Origin: JAICJJ01 sp039809985
GTDB lineage: Bacteria; Chloroflexota; Chloroflexia; Thermomicrobiales; UBA6265
Direction of reading: 5' to 3'
Assembly (NCBI GenBank): GCA_039809985.1
Contig: JBDHWC010000001.1
Span: 1-64,000 of the forward strand
Length of the DNA: 64,000 nucleotides
Part shown: positions 56,040-64,000 of the stretch, in pieces
Layout: the number at the start of each line of letters is the position of its first letter
How positions within the stretch are numbered: position 1 is the first letter of the stretch
Notes under the pieces: model-generated
What the model was told of the DNA's origin: nothing
Database searches by the model: none
The model's input: only the letters and a program-made list of their open reading frames with translations
Program-made: the position numbers and the translations under genes

Positions 56040-57839
56040 TCAGGCGGGGATCGTCGCCGGACGATCTTGCGCAACCCGGCGGTGCGGGAGCCGCTCGACG
56101 ATCGCCGACAACCGGATCGGGGAGCGTCGCTCGGTTGGGATGGTGGTCGGCACGACGTAGCGGCTGCCCACCGTCCGGTAGCGGCGCTCCCGCTGGCGCA
56201 ATCGTGTCCGAGGCTTGGCGTGGCCCAGTTCGGCGAGCTGGCGTGACACAGCTGCGCCGGCCAGACGGGCCGCCTCGTCGGTGTCGCGGGCCGCGTCGTG
56301 CTCCGGCTCGGGGACGATCTCGTCGACGATGCCGAGGGTCAGGAGAGCGGGGGCGGTGATGGCGAGTGCCTCGGCGATGTCGGGGGCCCTGTCCACGTCG
56401 CGGAAGAGGATCGCCGCCGCGCCCTCGGGCGCGATCACGGAGAAGATCGCCCGTTCCTGCATCAGCACGCGGTCGCACGCGGCAAACGCCAACGCGCCGC
56501 CGCTGCCGCCCTCGCCGACCACCAGCGCGACGGTCGGCACTCGCACCGCCGAGAGGGCGGCGAGCAGTTCGGCCAATGCGACGCCGAGGCCCCGTTCCTC
56601 GGCCTCGACGCCGGGCCACGCGCCGGGGGTGTCGACGAGCGTGACGATCGGCAGCCCGAGCCGATCAGCGAGCCGGACCAGCCGGGTTGCCTTTCGGAAT
56701 CCCTCCGGCAGCGGCCGGCCAGCCGTCTCGGGCGGGGCGGCGAGCGGGAGTCGCTCGGTCGCGGCCACCGCCACCGGCTGGTCGCCGAGCAGCCCGAAGC
56801 CGACGATCACCGACGGGTCGTCGCCGTGCAGTCGGTCGCCGTGCAGTTCGACGAACGAGGTGAGCATGCGGTCCAGATACGCGCGCGCCGTCGGCCGTCG
56901 CGGGTCGCGCGCGGCGACGACGGCAGCCCACGTGTCGCTTGCCGTTGATTCGGGGACCGTCGCAGGTTCGGCGGACTCCGAGGTCGGGCGGGCGTCGGCG
57001 GGCGCGGTCGCGGCCAGCAACGCCCCGAGCCACCATCGCTGCTGGCGACGGTCGACGATGGCGTCGACCGTTCCGGCGCGCAGGTGGAACTCCGCCGAGT
57101 GCGTGTCCGAGGGAAGTTTGCGGCCCACCACCGCCTCGGCCACGCGCGGGCCGGCGAACCCGACGAGGGCATGCGGCTCGGCGACCACGACGTCGGCCAG
57201 CGACGCGTAGGAGGCGAACACGCCGCCGGTCGTAGGGTTGGACATGATCGCGACGTGCAGCGCGCCGCGGTCTCGCAGCCGCTGGACGGCGGCGGCGCAC
57301 TTGGCCATTTGCAGCAGGGAAACCATGCCCTCCTGCATGCGCGCCCCGCCGCTGGCGGAGACGGTGATCAGCGGGACGCGGTGCTTGGCGGCGCGGTCGG
57401 CGGCGCGGGCGAACTTCTCGCCGACCACGGAGCCCATGCTGCCGCCGAGGAAGGCGAAGTCGAGGGCGGCGATCACCACCTCGCGATCGTGCATCCGGCC
57501 CGTGCCGACGACGAGGGCGTCCGTCTCACCGGTGCGTTGTCGCGCATCCAGCAATTGCTCGAGATAGGGACGACCGGCGACGAACCGCAACGGGTCGGAC
57601 GAGCCGAGCATTGCATCGGTCTCGCGGAACGAACCGGGATCCAGCAGGGCTTGGATGGCCTCGCGTGCCGAGCGTTGGTGATGATGGCCGCATGCCTCGC
57701 AGACGCGCAGCCGTTCGTAGACCGGGGACCCGACGACGGGCGCGCCGCAGTTGGCGCAGGCGATGCGCCGCACGGTCGCGGTGCGCCCCGGACGATGACG
57801 CCGGCGCAGCGTCGGCAACAACAGGGACGGTGGTCGCAT
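56040..57839 (-). CDS. accDA: Acetyl-CoA carboxylase carboxyltransferase, AccD-AccA fusion
   Basis: 599 residues in one chain from ATG 57839 (GGGAG seven bases upstream). Residues 25-280 are the beta part: zinc ribbon Cys28, Cys31, Cys47 and Cys50, then the crotonase core (VSASGGARMQEGMVSLLQM, NPTTGGVFASYA). A linker of about 25 residues rich in Ala, Glu and Ser follows. From about 303 to 560 is the alpha part (RDPRRPTARAYLDRML, LVDTPGAWPGVEAEERG, GEGGSGGALAFA). The fusion transfers CO2 from biotin to acetyl-CoA. Each part is shorter than in E. coli. accB is 31 kb away. Confidence 0.93.
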   Translation of the reverse strand: MRPPSLLLPTLRRRHRPGRTATVRRIACANCGAPVVGSPVYERLRVCEACGHHHQRSAREAIQALLDPGSFRETDAMLGSSDPLRFVAGRPYLEQLLDARQRTGETDALVVGTGRMHDREVVIAALDFAFLGGSMGSVVGEKFARAADRAAKHRVPLITVSASGGARMQEGMVSLLQMAKCAAAVQRLRDRGALHVAIMSNPTTGGVFASYASLADVVVAEPHALVGFAGPRVAEAVVGRKLPSDTHSAEFHLRAGTVDAIVDRRQQRWWLGALLAATAPADARPTSESAEPATVPESTASDTWAAVVAARDPRRPTARAYLDRMLTSFVELHGDRLHGDDPSVIVGFGLLGDQPVAVAATERLPLAAPPETAGRPLPEGFRKATRLVRLADRLGLPIVTLVDTPGAWPGVEAEERGLGVALAELLAALSAVRVPTVALVVGEGGSGGALAFAACDRVLMQERAIFSVIAPEGAAAILFRDVDRAPDIAEALAITAPALLTLGIVDEIVPEPEHDAARDTDEAARLAGAAVSRQLAELGHAKPRTRLRQRERRYRTVGSRYVVPTTIPTERRSPIRLSAIVERLPHRRVAQDRPATIPA

Positions 57840-57910
57840 GTCGGACTCCCTTGTCCGAGCCTCCGGGGGCAACCCTGGGCTGCCACGAGGCAGACGTGTC
57901 GCACAGGGCG

Positions 57911-57920
57911 ATTGTAGAAT
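57911..57920. promoter_or_regulatory. Overlapping -10 boxes between accDA and the NHLP-like gene
   Basis: The minus strand reads TACAAT (57916-57911) for accDA, and the plus strand reads TAGAAT (57915-57920) for the small gene. They share bases, so the two polymerases would exclude each other. No convincing -35 was found for either. Confidence 0.4.
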
Positions 57921-57975
57921 GCCGCCGACTCCTTGACGATTATTGTCCATTCGCGACGACCCAAGGTTGGCACTG

Positions 57976-58257
57976 ATGGGGCAAGCTGCGAGCGGTCGTG
58001 AACTCGTGCGCATCGACGTGTTGCGGCGCCTGGCCGAGCAGGCGATGGACGACGCCGACTTCCGCGCCGACGCCCGCGACGACCTTGCCGGGGCGCTGCG
58101 CCGTCACGGCTACGACCTGAACGACGCTGAACTGGCCCTCGTGCTCCGCTTTCGCGCGTCGCTGGCCCAGTCGGGACTCGATCTCGACCTGGTCGAGGGG
58201 GTCGATCCGATGGTGGTCGAAGCCCTGCTCGGGTCGCTGGAGCGCCGCGAGGGCTGA
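57976..58257 (+). CDS. Small NHLP/Nif11-like helical protein
   Basis: 93 residues from ATG 57976; a TTG at 57943 would add 11. The sequence (VLRRLAEQAMDDADFRADARDDLAGALRRHGYDLNDAELALVLRFR) has the shape of NHLP-clan leader regions: a short helix, the D-D-A-D-F-R then L-x-x-x-G-Y-x-L-x-D-A-E-L pattern, as in small Os1348-type proteins. These relate to leader parts of ribosomal peptides, but no core peptide (Cys or Gly-rich tail) or modification gene is seen. The family assignment is from pattern only. It is divergent from accDA. Confidence 0.6.
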   Translation: MGQAASGRELVRIDVLRRLAEQAMDDADFRADARDDLAGALRRHGYDLNDAELALVLRFRASLAQSGLDLDLVEGVDPMVVEALLGSLERREG

Positions 58258-58374
58258 GGCGCGGCCGAGCGCGATTCCAATTGGCAATCCGGGCGGCCTG
58301 CCGTACCATCCTGCCGAGCCCACCGTCGGTCGATGTCTCGACCGTTCGCGCGACGTCACGGAAGGATGTCCCTC

Positions 58375-59244
58375 GTGCCTCTCTGTCTGTACCGGGATCG
58401 GACTGCGGGCGAGCCGCGGCTCGGCATGATCGTGGACGAGCACGTCGTCGACGTTGCGGCCGCCGGCGGCCCGGTGTCGTTGGCCGACGCCTTGCGCCTC
58501 AGCCGGGCTGAACTCGAGCGGGTGCTTGCGTCGGTGCGGGCAGGCGGGCAGCCATCGCACCGACTATCTGAGGTGGAGTTGGCGGCCCCGGTCGACCGTC
58601 AGGAAGTGTGGGCCGCCGGCGTCACCTACCTTCGATCGCGCGACGCGAGGATGGAAGAGTCGACCCAGAAGAGCGTCTACGACATCGTCTACGACGCGGA
58701 CCGGCCGGAAATCTTCCTCAAGGCCACGCCGAACCGGGTGTCCGGTCCGGGGGCAGCCGTCGCGGTGCGCGGCGATTCCACGTGGGACGTGCCGGAGCCG
58801 GAACTGGCGCTGGTGGTCAACGCGGCAGGGGAGGTGGTCGGCTACACGGTCGGCAACGACGTCTCGTCTCGTTCGATCGAGGGCGAGAACCCGCTCTACC
58901 TGCCGCAGGCGAAGGTGTACCGTCAGTCAGCCGGGCTCGGCCCAGTGGTGGCGCTCGCAAGCGAAGTGCGCGACGTGAACGCGCTGACGATCACGCTGAC
59001 GATTCGGCGGGAAGGGAAGGTTTTCTTCCGGGGCGAGACTTCAACGTCGCAGATTCACCGAACCTTCGACGACTTGGTGGGCTACCTCTTCCGCTGCAAC
59101 GACTTTCCCGACGGCGCGGTGCTGATGACCGGCACCGGCATCATCCCGCCGAACGAGTTCACGCTCCGGGACGGCGACGTCGTGGAGATCGCGATCAGCG
59201 AGATCGGCACCCTGAGCAACCCGGTCGTCAAGCTCGAGGTCTGA
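58375..59244 (+). CDS. Fumarylacetoacetate hydrolase (FAH)-family protein
   Basis: 289 residues from GTG 58375, placed eight bases after AAGGA; ATG 58366 sits on the ribosome site. The FAH fold is shown by VWAAGVTYLRSRDARM, the metal ligands in VPEPELALVV (Glu pair), GYTVGNDVSSRSIE (Asp) and the late TGTGIIPPNEFTLRDGDVVEI. Relatives open acylpyruvates or dehydrate sugar acids, so the substrate is not known. The C-terminus abuts an ABC ATPase gene five bases away. Confidence 0.85.
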   Translation: MPLCLYRDRTAGEPRLGMIVDEHVVDVAAAGGPVSLADALRLSRAELERVLASVRAGGQPSHRLSEVELAAPVDRQEVWAAGVTYLRSRDARMEESTQKSVYDIVYDADRPEIFLKATPNRVSGPGAAVAVRGDSTWDVPEPELALVVNAAGEVVGYTVGNDVSSRSIEGENPLYLPQAKVYRQSAGLGPVVALASEVRDVNALTITLTIRREGKVFFRGETSTSQIHRTFDDLVGYLFRCNDFPDGAVLMTGTGIIPPNEFTLRDGDVVEIAISEIGTLSNPVVKLEV

Positions 59245-59249
59245 GTTCG

Positions 59250-60077
59250 ATGACCGACAACCAATGCGACGCGCCGCCCGTGGTCGAACTCGACCATGTC
59301 TCGGTTTGGACGCCGGAACGGCACCTGATTCTCGACGACGTGACATGGACCATTCGGCAGGGGGAGCAGTGGGCGTTGCTCGGGCCGAACGGCTCCGGCA
59401 AGACCACGCTGCTGGCGATCATCAGCGCGTGGCGCCACCCGAGCCGCGGATCGGTGCGCGTGCTGGGTCGCAAGTTCGGCGAGTCGGACCTGATTTCCCT
59501 GCGCGAACGGGTCGGGCTGGTCGATCCCGCCCAGCGAACGCTTGACTGGCTGACCGCCGAGGAGATCGTGCTGACCGGGTCGACGGGCACGATCCGGCCG
59601 CTGTGGCACCGGTACGGCGATCTCGAGCGCGAGCGCGCCGTCGAGCTGCTCGACCTGGTTGGCTGCGCCGACCTTGCCGGCCGTGAACTCAAGCTGCTGT
59701 CCCAAGGGGAGCGCCAGCGGGTTCGCATCGCCCGGGCGATGATGACCTCGCCCGAGCTCTTGATCTTGGACGAGCCGGGCGTCGGGCTCGACCTCCCGGC
59801 CCGGGAGGCGATGCTCGACGCGTTGCGGACGCTGTCGGAGGAACACCCGACCCTGACAACGATCCTGGTGACGCACCACCTGGAGGAGTTGCCCGACACG
59901 ATCACCAATGCCCTGCTGCTCGGCCGAGGGCGTGTGGTTGCGTCGGGTGCGCCGGCGGAGACGCTGACGGACGAACTGGTTTCCGCCTGCTTCGGCCTGC
60001 CGGTCCGGGTCGGGCACGTGGATGGACGCTGGTCGGCGCGGGCGATGCCCGGATGGGCGAGGGGCATCCACGCCTGA
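59250..60077 (+). CDS. ABC transporter ATP-binding protein, lone (YlmA/ModF-like)
   Basis: 275 residues. Walker A GPNGSGKTT (45-53), signature LLSQGERQRVRIARAM, Walker B ELLILDEPGVGLD and switch VTHHLEELP are intact. The WTIRQGEQWALLGPNGSGKTTLL and IISAWRHPSRGSVRVLGRKFG segments resemble YlmA/ModF. No permease is nearby, so it may not be a transporter subunit. It starts five bases after the FAH gene (GAGG ten bases before ATG), so the two are translated together. Confidence 0.82.
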   Translation: MTDNQCDAPPVVELDHVSVWTPERHLILDDVTWTIRQGEQWALLGPNGSGKTTLLAIISAWRHPSRGSVRVLGRKFGESDLISLRERVGLVDPAQRTLDWLTAEEIVLTGSTGTIRPLWHRYGDLERERAVELLDLVGCADLAGRELKLLSQGERQRVRIARAMMTSPELLILDEPGVGLDLPAREAMLDALRTLSEEHPTLTTILVTHHLEELPDTITNALLLGRGRVVASGAPAETLTDELVSACFGLPVRVGHVDGRWSARAMPGWARGIHA

Positions 60078-60083
60078 CCGGCG

Positions 60084-61403
60084 TCAGTCGGCGACGCCGC
60101 ACCAGAGGATCGACGTCGCCGCGAACGCCTTCGTCCCGAGGATGATATCGGCGACCGGGATGAACTCGTTCGCGCCGTGGACGCCGTAGGTCACGTCGCC
60201 GATGCCCCAGATGACGCTCTGCTGGCCGAGCGGCGACCAGAAGTTGGCGTCGCAGACGAAGGGCGAGACTTCCCGCACGGGAGTCTCCCCGGTCAGGCGC
60301 TCCATGGCGTCGACGATCGCCAGCACGCCGGGGTGGTCGAACGGCGTGTTGACCGGCTCCTTCACCCAGGGGGCGTCCGAGGTGCTGTCGAGCGGCAGGT
60401 CCAGCACCGGCGGGTGCTCCCTCAACCACGCGTCGCCCGCCGTCACCCGGTCGACGGTGGCGCGGATGTCGGCCATCACCTCGTCGGCGGTGAGGTGCGG
60501 GTAGAAAAGGCACGACCCGGTCGCCTCCGCCGAGTCGGGGATCGACGTCAGCGAACTGCCGGCCTGCATGGTGTTGACGTTGATGTACATGCCGCCGGGG
60601 GCGACGACCGGGCTCGACTGCCAGAGCAGCCACTGCCGCTCGAGCTCGAGGATCGCGAGCTGGTACTTGAGCATGTTGTCGATCGCGCTGACCCCCGGCC
60701 GCTCGACCCCGTACGGGAGTGCCTGGGCGACGAGGTTGCGGTTGCAGATGTGGGTCGACTTGCCGGGCACGGTGAGCTTGAAGTAGAGCTCGCCCTTCGC
60801 GACCGGGTGGACGCGGAAGTTCGACACTTCCGGGAAGATCGCCAAGTCGGCGCGGTAGCCGCGCTCGAGGATGGTGTTGCAGCCGATGTCGCGGCGGCCG
60901 GATTCCTCGCCGGAGGCGAGGGCAATCGTCAGGTCGCCGTTGAGGTCGATGTCGCAGGCGCGCAGGTAGTGGGCGGCCAGAATCGACGCGGCGGCGGCGG
61001 ACTTCATGTCGGACGTGCCGCGCCCGTGCAGGTTGCCGTCCCTCACTTCGCCCGAGAAGGGGTCACCGTCCCATTGCTCGGCCTGCTCCGGCGTCACCGG
61101 CACCACGTCGACGTGGGAGGACCACGTCAGCGAGCGGCCGCCGCCGCGACCCGTGCGCTTGGCGACGACGTTCGGTCGGTTCTCGGCGACCTCCCACATG
61201 TCCAGCGCGTCGAACGTGCCGAGCATCCCCAACTGGCTGTGCAGCCATTCCTGGGCCGGGCGTTCGGCCAGCGGATTGGGGTCGAGGTCGGGGTTGACGG
61301 AAGGGCGACGGATCAGCTCGGCGGCGAACTCGACGATCTCGTCGGCGTGGTCGTCGATGTGGGCGACGACCCGCTCGATGGCAGCGGTTTCCGCAGCGGA
61401 CAT
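60084..61403 (-). CDS. M20-family deacylase/peptidase (ArgE/DapE-like)
   Basis: 439 residues from ATG 61403. Zinc ligands are His97 and Asp99 in SSHVDVVPV, Asp132 in GRGTSDMKSA, Glu166 and Glu167 in ASGEESGR, and Glu192; the final His is in VHGANEF. The family hydrolyses N-acyl amino acids or dipeptides. The chain is longer than the peptidase T-like protein at 13.8 kb and has a different insert (KGELYFKLTVPGKSTHICNR). It converges on the ABC ATPase gene, six bases apart, and is divergent from moaC. Substrate unknown. Confidence 0.83.
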   Translation of the reverse strand: MSAAETAAIERVVAHIDDHADEIVEFAAELIRRPSVNPDLDPNPLAERPAQEWLHSQLGMLGTFDALDMWEVAENRPNVVAKRTGRGGGRSLTWSSHVDVVPVTPEQAEQWDGDPFSGEVRDGNLHGRGTSDMKSAAAASILAAHYLRACDIDLNGDLTIALASGEESGRRDIGCNTILERGYRADLAIFPEVSNFRVHPVAKGELYFKLTVPGKSTHICNRNLVAQALPYGVERPGVSAIDNMLKYQLAILELERQWLLWQSSPVVAPGGMYINVNTMQAGSSLTSIPDSAEATGSCLFYPHLTADEVMADIRATVDRVTAGDAWLREHPPVLDLPLDSTSDAPWVKEPVNTPFDHPGVLAIVDAMERLTGETPVREVSPFVCDANFWSPLGQQSVIWGIGDVTYGVHGANEFIPVADIILGTKAFAATSILWCGVAD

Positions 61404-61489
61404 GACCGGGCAACCCCTTTCGGCGACCAATGGCGACGCGTTGCGGCATCGTATCATCGCCGCGCTCACCGTTCGGAAAGGACTCTGTC

Positions 61490-61987
61490 GTGCCAGACCA
61501 AGCGGATTCGCTCGGGAGCGGACTGACCCACTTCGACGAGGACGGCAAAGCCCGAATGGTCGACGTCGGCGAGAAGCCGGCGACGCACCGAGTCGCCGTC
61601 GCCGCCGCCAGACTTGCGGCGAGCCCGGCGACGATCGCCGTGATTCGCGACGGGTCGGCGACGAAGGGCGACGTGCTCGGGGTGGCGAGAGTCGCCGGCA
61701 TCATGGGCGCGAAGCGGACCTCGGACCTGATCCCGCTCTGCCATCCGATCATGCTGACGAAGGTGGGGATCCGGTTCGACCTGACCGAGACGACGGTGGA
61801 GATCGAGGCGACGGCCGAGACGCGCGGTCCGACCGGGGTCGAGATGGAGGCGCTGACCGCGGCGTCAGTCGCCGCCCTGACCGTCTACGACATGGTGAAG
61901 GCGATCGACCGCGGCATGACCATCGAGTCGGTGCGGCTGGTCAGGAAGTCGGGCGGGCGCTCGGGCGACTGGACGCGAGCCGACTGA
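61490..61987 (+). CDS. moaC: Cyclic pyranopterin monophosphate synthase (MoaC)
   Basis: 165 residues from GTG 61490 (AAAGGA about seven bases upstream). It converts the MoaA product to cyclic pyranopterin monophosphate in molybdenum cofactor synthesis. MVDVGEKPATHR, KGDVLGVARVAGIMGAKRTSDLIPLCHPI and GPTGVEMEALTAASVAALTVYDMVKAIDRGM are diagnostic. No other moa gene is in the window. A TATCAT at 61452 could be its -10. Confidence 0.95.
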   Translation: MPDQADSLGSGLTHFDEDGKARMVDVGEKPATHRVAVAAARLAASPATIAVIRDGSATKGDVLGVARVAGIMGAKRTSDLIPLCHPIMLTKVGIRFDLTETTVEIEATAETRGPTGVEMEALTAASVAALTVYDMVKAIDRGMTIESVRLVRKSGGRSGDWTRAD

Positions 61988-62039
61988 CCGCAACCGCGGG
62001 CGGCGAAGCGAGGCGGTTCCGGGTTGGCGGGGATCGCCG

Positions 62040-62045
62040 TACAAT
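62040..62045 (+). promoter_or_regulatory. -10 box for sdhDC
   Basis: TACAAT 70 bases before the ATG, with a poor -35 (TTCCGG) at 17 bases. Confidence 0.4.
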
Positions 62046-62114
62046 GCCGACCGGAACGGAGGGCCGCGCCGGGCAGGCTCGGCGAACGGCGGCAGCGGGG
62101 AGGGGTTCCCGACG

Positions 62115-63005
62115 ATGTCGGTAGCGTCGAGCGGCCAGACGGCGGGCGGGCTCAATGTCACGATCCCCGGAGGCGAGCGGTTCGTCTGGTACTTCATCCG
62201 CATTTCGGGGCTCATGCTCGTGCTCTTCGCGGGCGGCCACCTGTTCATCACCCACTACCTGAACGTGCCGTCGGAGACGACGTTCGCGTTCGTGGCGGAG
62301 CGCTGGGCGAACCCGCTCTGGCGGACGTTCGACTGGATCCTGCTGATGACGGCGCTCTGGCACGGGGTGCTGGGGATCCGCTACTCCGTGCAGGACTACA
62401 TCGGGAAGCCGGGGCCGCAGGTGGCCGCGCTGGCGCTCGTGATGGTGCTCGGCTTCGTCTTCATGGCGCTCGGGTCGGTCACGATCTTCACGTTCGACAA
62501 GGCGGCGGCGCTGAACAACACCGGGCCGCTGGCGGGCCAGCTCTGGATCGCCGAGGCGATCGGCTGGTCGCTCTACCTCTTCGCCTTCATCACCTACGTC
62601 GGCATCGTCCTGATCGCGCTCTGGGTGATCCGCCACCTCGCCGCGGGCCGGCTGCCGATCTACCAAGGGGACCCCGGCCAGTACGCGTTCCTGCTGCACC
62701 GCGCGACCGGGATCGGGGTGCTCTTCTTCCTGCTGGTGCACATCATCGACATCATGCTGATCGGGCTGGGCAGCGACGTCTACAACGAGTCGGTGTCGTT
62801 CTACGGTCGGCCCGAGTTGATCCCGATGGAGATTCTGCTGGTCGGCGCGGTGGTCTACCACCTGCTGAACGGACTGCGGATCATCTCGATCGACTTCTCG
62901 GCGACCGGCTACCGGCGGGAGCGGGTCCTGTTCTGGACGGTGCTGGCGCTGACCGTCCTGCTGGTGCTGCCGAGCGCGTTCGTCATCATCCGGGCGCACC
63001 TGTAG
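62115..63005 (+). CDS. Succinate dehydrogenase membrane anchor, SdhD-SdhC fusion
   Basis: 296 residues with about seven membrane helices. Residues 20-125 resemble SdhD (FIRISGLMLVLFAGGHLFITHYL, then RTFDWILLMTALWHGVLGIRYSVQDY) and 188-295 resemble SdhC (FLLHRATGIGVLFFLLVHIIDI, then LVGAVVYHLLNGLRIISIDF). His42 or His47, His83, His195, His209 and His249 are candidates for heme b ligation. An extra helix (about 146-172) joins the halves. It anchors SdhAB and reduces quinone. GGGAGGGG lies 11 bases before ATG. No sdhAB gene is near; they are at 11-13.5 kb. Confidence 0.88.
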   Translation: MSVASSGQTAGGLNVTIPGGERFVWYFIRISGLMLVLFAGGHLFITHYLNVPSETTFAFVAERWANPLWRTFDWILLMTALWHGVLGIRYSVQDYIGKPGPQVAALALVMVLGFVFMALGSVTIFTFDKAAALNNTGPLAGQLWIAEAIGWSLYLFAFITYVGIVLIALWVIRHLAAGRLPIYQGDPGQYAFLLHRATGIGVLFFLLVHIIDIMLIGLGSDVYNESVSFYGRPELIPMEILLVGAVVYHLLNGLRIISIDFSATGYRRERVLFWTVLALTVLLVLPSAFVIIRAHL

Positions 63006-63039
63006 GGTTCCCCGCTCGATCACGGTTCAGGTCGAGACG

Positions 63040-63073
63040 GGAACGGGGCGGCGCAAACACGCCGCCCCGTTCC
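63040..63073. terminator. Bidirectional hairpin terminator between sdhDC and pepA
   Basis: A perfect 14-bp stem (GGAACGGGGCGGCG with CGCCGCCCCGTTCC) and a six-base CAAACA loop, between convergent genes. Confidence 0.85.
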
Positions 63074-63095
63074 GTGCCTGAGGGCGAGCTTTCGA

Positions 63096-64000
63096 CTATC
63101 CCCTCATGGTGTCGAGGTAGTCGAGCAGGGTGCGAACCCCGACCCCGCTGGCACCCTTTGGACCTTCGGGGCCCGCCTTCTCGAACCGAGACGGGCCGGC
63201 GATGTCGAGGTGCGCCCACGGCAGCCCCTCGGAGAAGTGCTGGAGGAAGAGGGCGGCGGTGATCGCTCCGCCGGCGCGGCCGCCGACGTTCTTGAGGTCG
63301 CCGACGTCGCCCTTGATCTTCTCCTCGAGCGCCGGGGTCAGCGGCATCCGCCACATGTCCTCGCCCGCCTCCTTCGAGGCCGCGAGGAGGTTGTCGGCGA
63401 GTTCGTCATTGTTGCTGAAGAGGGCGGTGGTCACCTCGCCGAGCGCGACGACCGCGGCCCCGGTCAGTGTCGCCAAGTCGATCATCTCGGTCGCGCCGCG
63501 GCGGGCGGTGTCGACCAAGCCGTCGGCGAGCACGAGCCTGCCTTCGGCGTCGGTCGAGAGAATCTCGATGGTGACGCCGTTGGAGGCCTTCAGGATGTCG
63601 TCAGGACGGAACGCCTCGCCCGAGATCATGTTCTCGGCGGCGCAGATGGTCCCCTCGACCGCGACCGGGCAGTCGAGCGCCGTGAGGGCGGCGAAGACGC
63701 CAAGGACTGCCGCGCCGCCCGCCATGTCGCTCTTCATGTTCAGGATCGCGTCGTGGGGCTTCAGCGAGTAGCCACCGGTGTCGAAGGTGATGCACTTGCC
63801 GACCAAGCCGATCACCCGGTCGCTGGCAGCCTTGGCCGGTCGGTAGCGGAGCCGGATCAGGCGCGGCTTGGTGGCGCTCCCCTTGCCGACGCCCAGCATC
63901 GAGTGCGCCCCGAGCTGGTCGAGGGCGATCTCGTCGAGGACTTCGACCTCGATACCGGCTTGCTTCGCGACCTTGACCGAGATTTCGGCCATCGTCACCG
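63096..64000 (-). CDS. pepA: Leucyl aminopeptidase (M17), C-terminal part
   Basis: About 300 residues of the C-terminal catalytic domain of a cytosolic di-zinc aminopeptidase, cut by the window end; the start codon and N-terminal domain (about 180-200 residues) lie outside. The core motifs are VGKCITFDTGGYSLKP (Lys and Asp ligands), NMKSDMAGGAAVLG, and the signature block ILSTDAEGRLVLADGL (Asp and Glu ligands, catalytic Arg). It removes N-terminal residues, often Leu, from peptides. It is convergent with sdhDC across a terminator. Confidence 0.95.
   Translation of the reverse strand, partial: VTMAEISVKVAKQAGIEVEVLDEIALDQLGAHSMLGVGKGSATKPRLIRLRYRPAKAASDRVIGLVGKCITFDTGGYSLKPHDAILNMKSDMAGGAAVLGVFAALTALDCPVAVEGTICAAENMISGEAFRPDDILKASNGVTIEILSTDAEGRLVLADGLVDTARRGATEMIDLATLTGAAVVALGEVTTALFSNNDELADNLLAASKEAGEDMWRMPLTPALEEKIKGDVGDLKNVGGRAGGAITAALFLQHFSEGLPWAHLDIAGPSRFEKAGPEGPKGASGVGVRTLLDYLDTMRG

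Noticed and set aside
57967..57983. TTGGCAC with a GC ten bases on, resembling sigma-54
   Set aside because: The -12 half is GGGCA, not TTGCA, and the site contains the start codon of the small gene.

Overview
Organism. The window is very GC-rich bacterial chromosome with dense genes, short gaps, 4-base start/stop overlaps and frequent GTG or TTG starts. Clues are a SUF Fe-S operon with SufU, a long Bacillus-type SRP RNA, sigma-54, HslUV, Rho with a long low-complexity N-terminus, fused AccD-AccA, and a fused SdhD-SdhC anchor. Together they suggest an aerobic member of the Chloroflexota, most like Thermomicrobia. This is an inference; no marker gene settles it. Everything looks like core chromosome: I see no insertion sequence, prophage, integrase, CRISPR array or tRNA.

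Layout, left half. 1-1.8 kb: a partial collagen-like gene with a frame break, and a D-2-hydroxyacid dehydrogenase. 2.0-8.3 kb: a Fur-family regulator leads sufC-B-D-S-U and a Rieske ferredoxin, with a perfect 36-bp palindrome between sufD and sufS. 8.3-10.6 kb: a dUTPase/dCTP-deaminase-like enzyme, two unknown proteins, a [2Fe-2S] ferredoxin and the SRP RNA with its own promoter and terminator. 10.6-13.5 kb: a membrane protein and sdhAB. 13.8-21.2 kb: an M20 peptidase, an exonuclease-DinG helicase, glpX and rho. 21.3-29.5 kb (minus strand): a compact unit uvrB-aroQ-pepQ-efp-accB-xseA-xseB-AIRS-like-asparaginase. 29.6-31.2 kb: a degenerate Nudix protein and two unknown proteins.

Layout, right half. 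31.2-36 kb: tyrA, an SH3-type protein and rpoN on the minus strand, facing an M50 protease with CBS domains on the plus strand. Two sigma-54-type promoters lie face to face between rpoN and the protease. 36-37.8 kb: an Rrf2 regulator and a second cysteine desulfurase. 37.8-42.2 kb (minus): oppD-oppF-M50 protease-scpA-scpB. 42.6-50.4 kb: an HpcH/HpaI aldolase, dprA, topA, hslV, hslU and a ROK kinase. 50.7-56 kb: peptide-type permeases, a binding protein and ilvE. 56-60 kb: fused accDA, a small NHLP-like protein, a FAH-family hydrolase and a lone ABC ATPase. 60-64 kb: an M20 deacylase, moaC, the sdhDC fusion and the C-terminal part of leucyl aminopeptidase.

How it fits together. Fe-S supply (SUF, Rrf2/desulfurase) serves clients in the same window: SdhB, two ferredoxins and DinG. 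Acetyl-CoA carboxylase parts (accB, accDA) and succinate dehydrogenase parts (sdhAB, sdhDC) are each split between distant loci, so each complex needs co-ordination in trans. The oligopeptide importer is also split: its ATPases sit about 8 kb from its permeases and binding protein. The most unusual signal is the rpoN-protease intergenic region, which suggests self-regulated sigma-54 coupled to intramembrane proteolysis.
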